From: Paramecium tetraurelia
Lineage: Eukaryota; Ciliophora; Oligohymenophorea; Peniculida; Parameciidae
Length of the DNA stretch: 64,000 bases
Assembly (NCBI RefSeq): GCF_000165425.1
Contig: NW_001799544.1
Coordinates: forward strand, 248,001 to 312,000
Direction of reading: 5' to 3'
The position numbers and the translations under genes are program-made. The notes below the pieces were generated by a model. The model did not search any database. It was not told the DNA's origin and was given only the letters and a program-made list of their open reading frames with translations. The stretch's first letter is position 1, and each line of letters opens with the position of its first letter. Positions 39,124-50,485 of this stretch are shown one piece after another.

Positions 39124-39463
39124 TAGTAAAAAATATTCTGTAAATTTTATTATATTTCTTAATCCTTATTATAATACAAGTAACCTTATAATAAATAATT
39201 CAAACAAATACTAAACCTAAGGAATACTCTTAAAAAATCTATGAACACAAAACTAATCTCATTTTATTTAGTAAAATTCTTAGATCAAATAAAATTTGCT
39301 TAAAAAGGATGATTATTATTAAATTTAGATGAAGATACTAAAATAATAAAATAGAATGCAAAATAAAATTGAATAAAGTTTTACTATAATATAAGTAGTA
39401 TTGAATTTCCAATATATTGATGATTATTCAATATTATTTATTACTTATAATATTATATAAAGT
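39124..39463. other. Shared upstream region of two divergent genes
   Basis: 340 bp of AT-rich sequence between start codons at 39123 (minus) and 39464 (plus). It must contain both promoters. No motif stands out. Confidence 0.5.
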
Positions 39464-40813
39464 ATGGAGGATATTTAATTGATTGTCAGGAGAATTAAAC
39501 GATCAGGGGAACCTCGTTTAAATCTATCTGCCAAATAAATGATAAGCATCCCACCTGAGATTTACTAATTGAAACTTGTTCATTTAGATCTGAGCTACAA
39601 TAAGATTACATCTATTGAACCTAGAATATTTTAATTGACAACTTTATAAGAATTAGATTTAAGCAATAATTGTATCGAATAAATACCTGAAGAACTTTTA
39701 AACATGCCAAACTTGTAGAGCTTAAACTTAAGCAATAATCCTCTAATTTCTAAATTTTAAACATTAAATGGGCATTTTCATTAACCCTAATTAAACTAGA
39801 TTTTACAAAAGCTGTTTCAAATAAGTCCAGGATCTAATCAGCAATAAAAATAGGAACAGCAAATCGTTCCAGAAAGACCAAAAACATAAAGCAGAGCAAT
39901 TCGATAAATTTAAGAATTGTAACATACCAACCATGTTTTGGAAGTGGATTCAAATGAATTTGAAGTTCAAGAAATCATTTCTTAAGGTGGTTTTTCAATT
40001 GTGCATCGTGGATATTTTAGAGGTACTGAAGTAAGAGCATAAATGTAAATTAGATTGCAATAAAAAAGATCTTTAATCCAAATATTACTTAACAATTATT
40101 AGATGAAATCAATAACGAAATCGAAATGCTCTCTTTATTAAGGCATCCAAATATAGTTTTATTAATGGCATGTTGTACAAAACCACCTAATTTGGTGATA
40201 GCAACTGAATTTATTCAAGGAGGAAGTTTGTATCATCTATTGCATAAGACCAAGTAAGACAAAACTGATCAATTAGTCATTAAATTTCAGATCAATTCAA
40301 ATATACTATCGCCATCTAAATTGCCAGAACTTTGCAATATATGCATTAAGCTGGTGTTGTACACAGAGACATCAAATCACACAACATTTTACTTTAAGGA
40401 TAGACAGTGAAATTGTGTGATTTTGGTTTAACAAAGAGATGTGTAAATATTGGATTTGATTAGTTTAGTCTGAGTTAAATTAGGGTTATTAATAATTTAG
40501 TGGGACTCCAACATACATGGCTCCAGAGTTATTTGCTAAACGAGTAAGTATATTATATGGAGTATTAAAGGCTTATGACAAAGGAGTAGATCTGTTTGCT
40601 TATGGAACATTGTTATGGGAAATATTCGCAAGAGAGGTGCCTTGGGATTGTTTGGAGATGCAAGAGATTGTTTAGAAGACGATGAAGAATGAGTAATTAC
40701 CTGCTAGGAATGTGCCAAAGAATATTATGCAATTAGTGAATGAATTGAGGAGCAAGGAGGAAACGAAGAGACCTTCAATGGATGTTGTTGTTAAATAATT
40801 ATTAAGTAGATGA
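39464..40813 (+). CDS. LRR-containing TKL (Raf/MLK-like) kinase
   Basis: 417 residues. About four leucine-rich repeats open the protein (LVHLDLSYNKITSI; LQELDLSNNCIEQIP; LQSLNLSNNPL). A Gln-rich linker leads to the kinase domain: QGGFSIVHRGYFRGTE, IAIKKIF, HRDIKSHNIL, CDFGLTKR, SGTPTYMAPELF and DLFAYGTLLWEIF, typical of tyrosine-kinase-like Ser/Thr kinases. All catalytic residues are present. Introns 40031-40053, 40254-40276, 40441-40463 and 40544-40570; each restores a conserved kinase motif. It resembles Roco/LRRK-type architecture but lacks the GTPase module. Confidence 0.9.
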
Positions 40814-40903
40814 TTTAATTTAAAATAATATTAAAATAGAATTGCCATACTTTGTTTTTGATTAATAAATTTTTTAACATAATTATAGTTAATTAATTCA
40901 AAA

Positions 40904-41815
40904 ATGAAATCGCTTAAAGAGAGAATGTAAAAAATAGACAAAGTATTATGCATACCTATACGAATAGATATGTTAAAAGCTCAACATTCCTGATTAAAAT
41001 AAGGGTCTTTTCAAACGAAAGAAGAACAATTCATGCATAATGAAGGAACAAGACAAGAACATTAACAATGTTAGCATGATTAGTTCAAATGCGGGGTGTA
41101 TCATTAGTAGAACCTAATTGAAAAAGCAATAGTCAATTTAGATGTTGTAATGTGATACAGTTAGAAGTTAAACATTATCCTTGAAATAATTAAAGATGAT
41201 TCACGAACAAGACTAGATTCAGTGCATGTAATCGTAAAAGGAGGAGTTACAAAATTAGATTAACTAATTAGTGTAAATGAAAAAATAAATATAAGAACAA
41301 GAGGAGAAAAAGAAAAAACAATTTATCACTTAAGACGCTTCACTATTGCCACAAATGCTCAAGTTGTAATAGGAGAAAGTGTCAATTGAAAATGAGATCA
41401 ATTAGATTGATTCTAAAATTGAACAAGTCAGATATTGCAACATTAATAAATTACAAGTACTTCAAAAAAGAAACTGGAAGGAGGAGAAAAAGGTAACTTT
41501 GAGTAAGATTCATATTTATAGTCATTCGAATAAAAATGGTTGGACCTTGAATAAAACGAATCTAAAATTCAAATAGATGACAAGTTATACAATCTTTTCA
41601 TCCATGATTCTCCACCTTAAGAACAAGTTGATTAAAAGACTATTGATACCTTAACAAAGGAAGTGGAAGATCTATTATGTCTTAAATTACCAGATGAGTA
41701 GGAAGATTAATAAGTAGAGCAAAGTCAAAGAAGCAAATTAAATTAGAATTATTAATCTCCATTATACATTATTGAAGAAGAGCAATCTGTGGAATTGTCT
41801 TTTTAAAAATTATGA
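40904..41815 (+). CDS. Hypothetical coiled-coil protein, 285 aa
   Basis: ATG 40904, TGA 41813; introns 40943-40967 and 41493-41521. Basic Ser/Asn-rich first third, Gln/Glu/Lys coiled coil in the middle (QEQEEKKKKQFITQDASL) and an acidic tail (LPDEQEDQQVEQSQRSK). No family is recognised. It lies 90 bp after the LRR kinase and 25 bp before the next plus-strand gene. Confidence 0.65.
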
Positions 41816-41840
41816 ATATAATTTATTAATATAACTATAA

Positions 41841-42412
41841 ATGTCAATTAATAAAAACTTAGATGATGATAAAGCAATTGAGATTGATGAAAATATTCTA
41901 TCAAATTCAGATGGCACTCTCAATGTAATTGAAGAATATCATTAATAAAATGAAACAATTGAAGATGTAGCATATAATTACATTCACTTCGCAATTTACT
42001 TGTTCTACTTTTCAATTTTACAAGTATTTTTAAAGTAATAATCGACGATAATGATAATACTTATAATCCATGCATTATTAAGTGCAATATCATTAATAAT
42101 CAATATAATAAATTCTAAAAATATTATTAATAAAGTAAAAATAGTTTCATGATTTAGTTAAAAATAGTTCTTCGTCTCGATATAGAAATTAGTTTATTTT
42201 GGTTTGTAACATTCCTAAACATTGCTAGCAATCTTGCTATCTATTACTTCTCCTATTAAGCATATAACCTTAAATAATATCGATTGTATGAATGCCTATC
42301 AAAATTGATATTTTTTAGTTTCTTCATCTAAGTACTTTTAATATATATTTTTAGTAATTTTAGTAATTTGACTTCCAAATTAATGTAATGCTTATATTCA
42401 TCAAAATATTGA
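41841..42412 (+). CDS. Multi-pass membrane protein, C-terminus uncertain
   Basis: ATG 41841; one 23-nt intron (42135-42157). A polar N-terminus of ~50 residues is followed by four hydrophobic helices (FAIYLFYFSILQVFL; MIILIIHALLSAISLIINII; ISLFWFVTFLNIASNLAIYY; LIFFSFFIQVLLIYIF). The simplest end is TGA 42410 (182 residues). Using a further 23-nt intron near 42330-42352 would continue the frame another ~50 residues, and a coding-looking segment exists to about 42710, so the true C-terminus may lie further on. No family is recognised. Confidence 0.55.
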
Positions 42413-43088
42413 CACAATTTTATGTGAAAAATACAGCCCATTTGATCAAAAGCATCATTTCCCTACCTTAATTTAATTCAATTTGATTAAAATTTATATA
42501 TTTTAATCTACAATAAATTAAAGATATATCAATCAGACCTGAGTAAACTTGATAAGTATTATCAATTTATTACTTCTTTCATCTTTTTGGATATTCTTAA
42601 ATCAGTGAAAAACAATTATAATTTTTCAATTCTCAGAATCGTTCTTTATTGCATAAAAATATAACATTGTTTATGTGGAATCAAAAGAAGGCTAAGAAAC
42701 CAGTTAATAAATATTTTTATATGAATCTACTAATGTTGTTAAATATAATAAAGAGAAGTAATTTATTCATTCTTAAATAATTTTAATTATTTATTCTGTG
42801 CAACTAATACACACTAACAAACTTCTTATCTAATTTAATAGACTTGTAAAAGTATCAGTTTAAACAATATTGCATTTTAGTATAACCAACTCAATAAAGT
42901 ATAAAGATATAAAATAGATATGATAGACTAGAGAATTAAAATTTATTATAAAGTTGATAGATAGAATTAACCAAAGATATTATAGTTTAACAATGTGATT
43001 GGAGTTCAATTGTAAGTATTGTTTTTTAAGCAATAATTGTATGGATTTTTAAATATTATAATTAAAAAAATCGAGTAGTACTACTAAA
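42413..43088. other. 676-bp region, possible extra exons of the membrane protein
   Basis: Near 42530-42700 a plus-strand stretch looks protein-coding (SDLSKLDKYYQFITSF; NFSILRIVLYCIKIQHCLCG) in the same frame as the membrane gene's first exons, but no set of short introns joined it cleanly. The remainder up to 43088 shows nothing. Confidence 0.3.
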
Positions 43089-43899
43089 TCATTTCAAATA
43101 TTTTTATGGTTTTGGTAAATAATGCTAGATGTTCTCCTTTTGTCTTTCTACCATTTATTATAAAAATTCTAATCCTTTTGATATGACTTATTTATTAAGT
43201 GGACCAGGAATTTCATTATGTTTTAAAATTTTGGGCATTATGTCTTTGATACTCTAAATTCTGTTTATCGAGTTGGATTTTTTAATTTCAATTTGCTAAT
43301 CTGTTTTAAAATGAGTTTTTTTCAGCTAATTTTTTGTCTTACTATAATTTCGTCTATCAGCCGATATGTTAGTAGAATTGATTTCTGAGAGTAGTTGTAA
43401 CTATCTTTTATTTTATTATTGACTATTTTTGAGATAACAAATACTTTAATCTGATTTTAAACTATTCCTTCTTCTGTTCAATAATTGATAAGGTCTCCTT
43501 TTAAAACTTAGGATCATTTAAGTTGAATGTTCTGTGAGTATCATATTTATATTGTTAGTTGTGTTATAGAAATTCCATGACTTTTTTTAATTCTAAAATC
43601 TTGTTTTGAGTGGTTGGAACTCTTGGGGGTCTAAAAATTTGACTTTTGTTCCTGCTCTAATCAATAAGATCTGGAATAATAAAGTGAAATACTTGATTTA
43701 TTTGGTTCTTAATCGTATCTTCTTTAACACAAACTCACACTTCTCTTCTATGCATGTTGCTTCCTGTTAACAATCTCTATGATATGATATTAATTGAAAT
43801 GGAATTACAATTCACTACTTAATAGATTTAAGGAGAATTCTATTGATCTTATTCATGCAGCCATCTAGTGAGGGATAATGATTGATGTGATATTTACAT
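43089..43899 (-). CDS. Hypothetical protein, 244 aa
   Basis: ATG 43899, TGA 43089; three introns (43777-43808, 43671-43692, 43423-43444) needed to join strongly coding segments; exon sum correct. Polar and basic, with a helix (NKILELKKVMEFLQHNQQ) and a Lys-rich C-terminal part (RQKENIQHYLPKPQKYLK). No domain is recognised. The first intron of 32 nt is at the long end for this window. It starts 39 bp behind the phosphatase stop. Confidence 0.6.
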
Positions 43900-43938
43900 T
43901 TATTTATAAAGATAGTTGTTAAATAATAATAGTTATAT

Positions 43939-44793
43939 TCAAAAAAGTCTATCAGTTTATGAAAAGTAATCAATGGTGTTAGAGATATTCATTTTGATAG
44001 GAGGAGTATTATATTTAAAGTGGTCAGACATATTTTGAACTGTCTTTTAACAATTGTTCTGAAGACTCTGAGCAAACAACTTTTATGCCAATTACAATCT
44101 GTATATCTCTTTGTCCTCCACTGTTGAAGATTAATCTAATTATTCTATCTTTCTGCTTGGTGACTTAATGTTATTTTTGATTAATTGCATAATAAAATCC
44201 TATGGGGACTAATGTCTAATGATTATAAAATGTAAATATTCTACATGTTTCTAGGAGAAGGCAATTATCTACTCGATTGAGTTGACTCGTTTGAACTCTT
44301 AGTATTTTGAAGTTTCTCCAATTTTTTGCTATATTGAATCAACTATTTCTTGAACCCTGGATTGGGATTAATTGTTAATCGTTTTTCTTTTACGTAGTAA
44401 TATGTTTTTTCGTATGGCCATCCTTGAGACTACATCAAATAGGCTATCACACATGCACTCGATCTGGAAATCCCTGCCATGCAATGTACCAAAACTGAAC
44501 CATTTCTTAATCCCTCGTCTATAACTTCATTAATTTGTTAGAAATAATCAATTATGCGAAATGAAGTACTATCTTCAATACTAAAAATCTATCATACTAT
44601 TATTAAATACATGATGCTTGAAATTCTCTATTTTAAGAGTGATATTATTGGCTACTGTGATCACAGTCTTGATGTTATTTTATCGTAAAAGACAAGAATT
44701 CTTGGCAGCCTTCAAACTTCCTAACCAAAGACTTGTCCCTTAGACAGAATGCACCTTGTCCATATCATTCGATAAAATAGAGAATCTACTCAT
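43939..44793 (-). CDS. Dual-specificity protein phosphatase
   Basis: 267 residues. The catalytic signature is HCMAGISRSSACVIAYLM (HCx5R, about residue 94), with the general-acid loop upstream and the AYLM helix typical of DUSPs. It removes phosphate from Ser/Thr and Tyr, often on MAP kinases. The N-terminus has the usual beta-strand (SLWLGSLKAAKN). The ~110-residue C-terminal extension is polar. Introns 44589-44610 and 44216-44244; the second changes the tail from an odd Cys/Ile-rich reading to a polar one and gives a correct exon sum. All catalytic residues are present. Confidence 0.9.
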
Positions 44794-44965
44794 TGATTAA
44801 TTAATACAAATTGAGTACATAATTTTGTATTTGAGTTTGTTATGTATTAACACAAAATAGTAATCACTTGATTCCCTTTACAATAAAAAGATGGATAATT
44901 TCGATTAAATAGGATGGTTATTTTGAATTTCGCTTTATCTAATATTAAATTTTTGAATTCAAAGA

Positions 44966-46515
44966 ATGGAGGAATTGAAATAAAATTATTTAGACAGGTA
45001 TCATTATTTTGAATAACTAGATTGAATAATCTCCATTAGTTTCTCTATTGTGAATTGCCATTAAAGTTAATGAATCACAATGAAGATGAAGTAAAATGGG
45101 AAATATATTTTAGACTTGTATTGATCTCTAAAACCGGCTATATACATTGATAGAAACTGGATATATCAAGGAGACAGAACAATAATTGCAGCATCTAATA
45201 GAGGAGAACTATAAATTGCATAATAAGGAGAATGATAAATAATTGATCAATGGTCTTTCTACTTCTGAGGCTCGATATGTTAAGTAAATAGCTGAGTTGT
45301 AGCATCAAAGGGATCTCTTGCAGGATGAATTGGAAGAGAAGAATTTCATATTGAATGAGATTCAATCCAAAATGGAGAAGTTTGAATTATTATCTGATAA
45401 CTTAGTTAAGGCAGAACAAGCTATTAAAGAGCTTTCGGATGAGAATGTGGAAATAAGCTAATAACTGCAATATGAATAAGAAATGAATTTGTAATACAAA
45501 AATCAAATAGAAGAACTACAACAAGTAGTTATGAATAAAGAGACATCCTAACGTAGGAATATCTCTCCTTCTCAGCTTTATCAATTGCATGAGCAAGTTG
45601 GATCATTAAGAATTGAACTCTCTGGATTATAAGCTGAGGTTAAGATAAGAATGTAAATATTGGAATAATTCAAAACTTAATTAATGAGTGATCTAGTGAA
45701 GGGATTTCATACAATGCTCTCGAAAACCAAATAGGAATTGTAGGCTGAAACTATTGAGGTTAAAAAGTAGCATCAGTAATTAAATGAAGTGACTAGTCAA
45801 TAAATCAATAAATTAAGAAAGGATGTGCAATTTTATAAAGTTTTGGAAGAAGAATACGAAAATAAAATTAAAGAAGTTCTAAATTAGAAATCTGAGTAGG
45901 AATCTATTATTAAGTTAAAAGATGAATAATTGTAAGATATAGCAAGCAAATTAGACCTGATCTAATAAAATATTGAATAAACAGAATAGAACTTTTAAAA
46001 TCAAGTGTTTTAGGCTATTAATTCAAAAGAAAAATATAAAATCTAATTAAAAAATGCTAAATAGGGATTGAGCACATTAACTGATAAAGTGTAGTCTTTA
46101 TTGTCCTTCAATCAAAAATAAATGAAGTTTATTGAAGATAAAGTCTTATTGCTAGAACAAAGGATTCGAGAGGAAAATCAAGAACTCATTGATGGGTTGA
46201 GTCAAGAATTGAGTTAGAGCATAGAAACTATTAAAAGAACAACATTCCAGCATCAGATAACTTGAATTGCAATGCTTAAAGTCTAATTTCTAAAAGGTAG
46301 ACCATATAAATAGAGGAGTTGAATAAAGTAGATATTCAGAAACGATGAACAAACATTAAGATATTGAGTATGTTAAAAATGATAGTTCATTTATTGGAGA
46401 AAGATCTTTATGTTAGAGAACAGGCAGATTGGATGAATAAAGGAAATATTTAGATGACTTAAAGAAACTGCATAGAACAACTAAATCCTAATTAAAATTT
46501 AATCGAAAGTATTGA
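44966..46515 (+). CDS. Long coiled-coil protein, 493 aa
   Basis: ATG 44966, TGA 46513; introns 44998-45020, 45091-45113 and 46196-46217. From about residue 45 the protein is a near-continuous coiled coil (LQHLIEENYKLHNKENDKQL; HQRDLLQDELEEKNFILNEI), ending in a basic tail (RKYLDDLKKLHRTTKSQLKF). A myosin-tail or golgin-like rod is possible, but no head domain is present. The third intron (GTTGAG...TAG) is needed to keep the coil in frame past 46217. It is divergent from the phosphatase, 172 bp between start codons. Confidence 0.75.
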
Positions 46516-46590
46516 AATTAAGTAATATTTATGATCTAAATTAATTCTAACAATTTATGTAAAAATATTAAATAATTTATATTCTACAAT

Positions 46591-48921
46591 TCAAAAATCT
46601 TAAGCAACATTTCGATATTTAAATTTATATTTAGAACACATTTCTGCATTTGGTAATTCCTCCAAATATCTTTGGACATTAGCCTCTAACAATCCAAACC
46701 TATCTGTACCACTGATTGTAACCTTAGATTTTTTATGTTCCTACAATTCATTGATTCTATTGTAAATATGAACCTAATGTGTAATACTATATTTATACCC
46801 AGCAACCAGTGCAGCTATTCTTAATTATTGGATTTTCTAAATCTTCTTCACTAGTTACTTTAAATAAAGGTTTGCCATCACTCCCCTCTTAGATTTCACA
46901 GGTGTACTGACATCTCTTACCTTTTGTAAACATGCTAGCATGGGTTCTAATACTTTTATATCCTACTGGAAATAGATTGTGTTCACTATGATAGGCAGGA
47001 CTTGGTATGATTCTACCAAGACTTACCAATTTAAGACTAGTACTGACTTAATAAGGTAATTAGATTTCATTCACTCCACCTGTAGAATTAGGTTTAATTT
47101 TTTTTTATTAATCATCCTTTAATTCTGGTTTCCTCTTAATATTAGTCTGATCTCTAATTTTCTTAAAAAATGAGCATAGCTATTCAATTCTATTGAGTAT
47201 TTATTCAGTAGCCATAATGGTATTAATATTGCTTAGAGTGATGGGCTAAAGTCCATTAAATCCTGTCTAAGAGAGTGTAATAATAATTTGAATATCATGA
47301 GTCTTTGGATCGTATTCAGGAATATCAATCAACAATTCCTTTTCCACTTATTGGATATGCTATTAGAACAGTGCCTGATTTTAGGGGAGTATATTCTTTC
47401 TAATGAAATGCAACATATTTGTTTATTTACTAAACTTTTAACTGTCTGAATATGAAATCTAGAATTCATCTCCTTGATCTTCTCTAATTTCTCCAATTGA
47501 TGATGGTGGCTATTCTATTTCTAGATCACTTGAATCACTTTCCAAAAATTCTCTCTCTTTATGTTTCATTAACATCTATTCGCATCTAGTTCGTATAGTT
47601 TAAACCATTTTCTCTAATTGATTCAGATTTTTATCGAATTTATTGATCTTTAGTATCAACTTATCTTTGAGTTCTTACCAATTTTATCTGCCATCAACAC
47701 CAATAGGTACTCCATAATCACACAATAAATTAAACAAAGCCTACTTTTCAGCAATCGACCATGATTTCTCCTCTTCATCATCACTCTAGGCCAAATTATC
47801 AAAATCATAAAACCCATCAAATTTTTATATTATCTATACCAATTTCTTTACTCTCTTATTCAAAGTTTCTGGAAATGGAAACTCTTAATAATTTTGAGCT
47901 AAAAGTAATAATACAATCTAGTCTACATGTAGATAAATCTTTAAAGCATAGATCATTAGCTTCCTTAATCGTTAAATGATTGGTGTATCCATATTGATAC
48001 ACTCCTCTAATCAGATCACTATCATGTTTCCTAGTCCACCAAATAGATGGTCTCTATGAATAAAAAGAGCTACTTGGAATGAATCCCAATAGATAATCCC
48101 ATTTCACTATTTATCTACATAAATTCTTACGTTGCGATTTGTCTTTAATACCCAAATTTTTTAGTTGATGTTCCTTAAACTTTTTAATAAACTCTCGAAT
48201 TTTTGCCAACATCAGAATTCTCTTACTGATAGATATTAGCTTTTATTTTAGATTCTGCAACTCCCAGTCCTCTATAATATTGTAATGAATTATGCATACT
48301 TTGATTTGTTTCAATATAAGGATCCTCTGGGTTTTCCTCTATTAAATTTACTATTCCTGCGCCTAAATCGTAATTTACCAATAGTTCGACTATTGATCTT
48401 AAAAGAGAATTTGCAAATGCCTTTATCTCCTATCTGGTCCTGTTTGCAAACTTTAGTTATTACAGTTTATTCCATCTCCCATACCCAAATTAAAGGATCA
48501 ATTTCTTTAGCATCTCTTTATCTTCTTAAGTCCATTTTGCATATAACACTTTATCATGAACTCTATTAAATTATGTTTGGGCTGCTCTTTATGCTTCATA
48601 TTTTAAGGGCTCTCTCAATGGAAGAATGAAAGTATAATAATGTTTGGTTCTACATTCTTTACATGGGATGTAGATTCTGCTAAAATTAGTCAAAATAGTT
48701 TCCTTTGTGACAACCTAATTTTCAATTTATAGCTCTGTATGAGGAATTATTGAGAATTAATAAAGCTCTTCTGATAGTTTCAACTCTCCAATTATCAATG
48801 GATTATTTGGACATTTCATCACTCGAATTCCTCTTGCGGATGGGAAGTTGGAGAGCTAAGTAGGAAGTGTCTTAATTAGGAATTCCTCTCCTACATAGGA
48901 TTATAATTTAGCATACAACAT
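46591..48921 (-). CDS. SANT/CHD-like region + FYRN-FYRC chromatin protein
   Basis: 751 residues; introns 48052-48073, 47899-47926 and 46774-46798. A unique N-terminus with a CxxC (IPCKECRTKHYY) is followed by a SANT-like helix set (WTQEDKEMLKKLILQFGYGR) and WWTRKHDSDLIRGVYQYGY, which resembles the DNA-binding end of CHD remodellers. A second SANT-like stretch is SWSIAEKQALFNLLCDYG. The C-terminus has FYRN (AYHSEHNLFPVGYKSIRTHA) and FYRC (GCWVHIYNRINEL; SGTDRFGLLEANVQRYLEEL), Phe/Tyr-rich domains of MLL/TRX and JmjC proteins. There is no ATPase, SET or JmjC domain. A chromatin-complex subunit is inferred. Confidence 0.85.
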
Positions 48922-49068
48922 TCAATTAATTTTTAATATTGCATTTGATCAAATAGGATTTTGATAATTATACTATTACTAAAATAAATATACATATGCC
49001 CATATTGAGCTATATGCAATTAAATTAATTAATTCTATGGTTTTCTTTATTTAATAATTATAAATATA

Positions 49069-50224
49069 ATGTCGAATGCAAATACTATGAGCTGCCTATG
49101 GAAAGAATCTAAAGATGCTAAGCCATATGTCAACAGAGTCCCCATCCCAACTGTTGAAGAAGGTCAACTATTAATCAGAATGGATTATGCACCAATCAAT
49201 CCATCAGACATTAAATTTCTTTTAGGACAGTCTTCATCCAACAAACAATTTCCTTGTGTCGCAGGATTCGAGGGTTCTGGTACAGTAGTACTGACAGGTG
49301 GAGGAATTGCCAGTTGGGGTATGTCTGGAAAAAGAGTGGCATTTTACACAAATCATGAATATGGAACATACGGAGAATATTGCATAGCAGACACAAATTT
49401 GTGTATAGAGTTAGACAATGACATTGAATCAAGTTAAGCTGCTTGTTCATTTGTGAATCCATTATCTGCCATAGGGATGCTGGATATTTGCAAGAAAAAC
49501 AATGCAAAGGCTGTCATTAATAATCCAGGTGCTTCATAATTAGGAAAAATGATGAATAGACTATTTAATGAAAGAAACATAAAGGTGATCAACATTGTCA
49601 GGAGAGAAGAATAAGTTTATGAATTAAGATATGAATGTGGGGCCGAATTAATTATCAATCAAAATGATCCAGATTTCCTTAAGCAATTAAAAATTATGTG
49701 TGAAACTACTTAAGCATCCATATACTTTGATGCTGTTGGAGGAGAATAGAGTGGATAGATTTTAAACATTATGCCTAAAGGATCCACACTGATGATGTAT
49801 GGAACTCTTGATAGCTGGTAAATTGGAGGAATTTAAGCTAATGATTTATTAAGTGATAAAAAATCAATCTAGGGGTATTGTATTTTCATTTATTCTAGAT
49901 TCTTTTTAAATGTCTGGTTAAAAGAATAAAACAAATTAGAATTAATTATGACATTAAAAAAGTTGAAGAATTTTATAAAGACTTCATTGAAAACTAAAAT
50001 TGCAAAAGAAGTAATCTATATTAGTATTATTTAGTTTCCTTTGGATTAATTTTAATAGGCAATTGATTATTATAAAACACATATGACAGAGGGAAAAACA
50101 TTAATTTGTTTGAAAAAAACAATTTAATCAAATTAAGATAACTCAAATTAAAAATAGGCATAGTCATAAAATGAAGAATAATTAAGTTAACAGAAGGAAT
50201 AGAATAAAGTATAATAATAATAAC

Positions 50225-50274
<50 letters not shown>

Positions 50275-50476
50275 TTAATAATAATAATAATAACAATAAT
50301 AATAATAATAAGAAGAATAACATTAATAATTAGAATAACATTAATAAGAATAAGAATAGCTTTAATAATAATAAAAACCTAATGAAGAATAGGAATTTTA
50401 AGAAGATGAGGATGATTCAAATTCAGGATTTGGAGAAGGATTAAATGATGTATTGTCAAACTCAGAGTAAAAGTGA
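49069..50476 (+). CDS. MDR-family quinone/enoyl reductase with Gln-rich tail
   Basis: N-terminal GroES-like fold (MDYAPINPSDIKFLLGQ; VAGFEGSGTVV) and NADPH-binding fold (NNPGASQLGKMMNRL; IYFDAVGG) of the zinc-free medium-chain reductases (MECR / quinone oxidoreductase type), which reduce quinones or 2-enoyl thioesters with NADPH. Introns 49875-49898 and 50011-50034. After the catalytic part (about residue 330) comes a Gln-rich tail written largely in TAA codons (50212-50311). The frame before the TAA tract reaches TGA near 50384; the acidic tail after it (PNEEQEFQEDEDDSNSGFGE) is one nucleotide out of phase and ends at 50474. So the C-terminus depends on the true tract length. Confidence 0.8.
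50212..50311 (+). repeat. TAA trinucleotide microsatellite in coding sequence
   Basis: About 100 bp of nearly pure TAA with a few CAA units and one phase change (CAATTAATAA near 50273). Read with TAA as Gln it codes polyglutamine; in the other strand it gives a poly-Ile frame that is not real. Length variation between alleles is likely. Confidence 0.9.
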
Positions 50477-50485
50477 AATAATAAA

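Noticed and set aside
46591-48921. A complete CHD chromatin remodeller
   Set aside because: The SANT-like part resembles CHD proteins, but there is no ATPase or chromodomain and the gene starts just before the SANT region.
50027-50323. Minus-strand poly-Leu/Ile membrane protein
   Set aside because: It is the reverse of the TAA microsatellite.
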